Shown here: positions 5,371 through 5,715 of the stretch, piece by piece
How the letters are laid out: each line of letters begins with the position of its first letter
How positions within the stretch are numbered: position 1 is the first letter of the stretch
Assembly (NCBI GenBank): GCA_013696525.1
Contig: JACCYK010000507.1
Span: forward strand, 1 to 5,715
Length of the DNA stretch: 5,715 nt
Origin: Chloroflexia bacterium
Lineage (GTDB): Bacteria; Chloroflexota; Chloroflexia; Thermomicrobiales; UBA6265
Direction of reading: 5' to 3'
Notes under the pieces: generated by a model
What the model was told of the DNA's origin: nothing
The model's input: only the letters and a program-made list of their open reading frames with translations
The model's database searches: none
Program-made: the position numbers and the translations under genes

Positions 5371-5715
5371 TTAGCCCCGCCACCCCGCGCTCGCCACCAC
5401 CGGACGCCGAACATCAGCCAATTCCTCATCCAACCACCGAGCGGCCTCTTTCGCATGGTAGGTAATGATCCGCCCGGCCCCGGCCCGCTTGATCGCGGTC
5501 AACGTTTCCAGCGTCACCCACCGCTCATCGATCCAGCCCAGCCGCCCCGCCGCCTTGATCATCGCGTATTCGCCGGAGACATTGTAGGCAAGCAGCGGCA
5601 TGCTGAACTCGTCCCGGGCCTGGCGAATGACGTCGAGATAGGCCAGCGCCGGCTTGACGATGATCAGGTCCGCCCCCTCTTCCAGGTCGATCGCGATCTC
5701 GGTCATCGCCTCCCG
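5371..5715 (-). CDS. hemB: Porphobilinogen synthase (delta-aminolevulinic acid dehydratase), C-terminal part
   Basis: Condenses two 5-aminolevulinate molecules into porphobilinogen, the first pyrrole of tetrapyrrole synthesis; cytoplasmic. Only the last 114 residues are in the window, and the frame runs open through the right edge (REA precedes the internal Met at 5706, matching the family's REA-EI-LD stretch). Diagnostic motifs are [19 protein letters not shown], whose Lys (codon 5653-5655) is one of the two Schiff-base lysines, then [38 protein letters not shown]. After the usual end there is a short tail ([15 protein letters not shown]). It is upstream of hemQ in the same orientation, separated by about 140 bp holding a dispersed repeat, so the genes may form one transcription unit or may be uncoupled by that spacer. 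Confidence 0.95.
   Translation of the reverse strand, partial: REAMTEIAIDLEEGADLIIVKPALAYLDVIRQARDEFSMPLLAYNVSGEYAMIKAAGRLGWIDERWVTLETLTAIKRAGAGRIITYHAKEAARWLDEELADVRRPVVASAGWRG

Noticed and set aside
4470..5465. Plus-strand frame of 331 codons over hemQ and the hemB 3' end
   Set aside because: Antisense shadow: hemQ and hemB on the minus strand carry the conserved motifs, and this frame also runs through the repeat element.

Overview
The window looks like chromosomal DNA of a GC-rich bacterium. It holds part of a haem-biosynthesis cluster on the minus strand, next to the 3' end of a DNA methyltransferase gene on the plus strand. HemE together with a HemQ-type chlorite-dismutase-family protein points to the coproporphyrin-dependent haem route of Actinobacteriota, Bacillota, Chloroflexota and relatives. 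A Chloroflexota (Thermomicrobia-like) host is my guess from the style of the HemQ sequence and the GC content; nothing here proves it.

Layout. At 2-1759 (+) is the C-terminal part of an MmeI-like (type IIG / class I SAM-dependent) DNA methyltransferase, open at the left window edge. Everything after it reads leftward on the minus strand. In transcription order: hemB (5' end beyond the right edge, stop at 5371), hemQ (5228-4479), hemE (4171-3131), a small GYD-domain protein (2944-2612), a decayed hemE 3' fragment (about 2549-2227), and a DUF1232 membrane protein (2202-1822). The last converges on the methyltransferase gene.

How the genes work together. HemB condenses two 5-aminolevulinates to porphobilinogen. 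HemE decarboxylates uroporphyrinogen III to coproporphyrinogen III. HemQ would decarboxylate coprohaem to haem b at the end of the pathway. The steps between (hemC, hemD, hemG/hemY, hemH) are not in the window. The GYD and DUF1232 genes have no evident link to haem.

Most unusual content. (1) A roughly 52-bp repeat occurs three times, only in the spacers between haem genes: one copy between hemB and hemQ, and two facing copies between hemQ and hemE. Each copy carries palindromic stem-loops. The facing pair forms a 196-bp MITE-like element with a perfect 16-bp terminal inverted repeat and an AT-richer core. (2) A broken second copy of the last third of hemE lies downstream of the intact gene, with the GYD gene between them; its catalytic NLGHG block is destroyed by a stop and a frameshift. 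(3) The methyltransferase gene is a compositional mosaic. The stretch from just after NPPF to the conserved TCFETFPLP block is far less GC-rich than its flanks, as expected if the specificity region had been exchanged.
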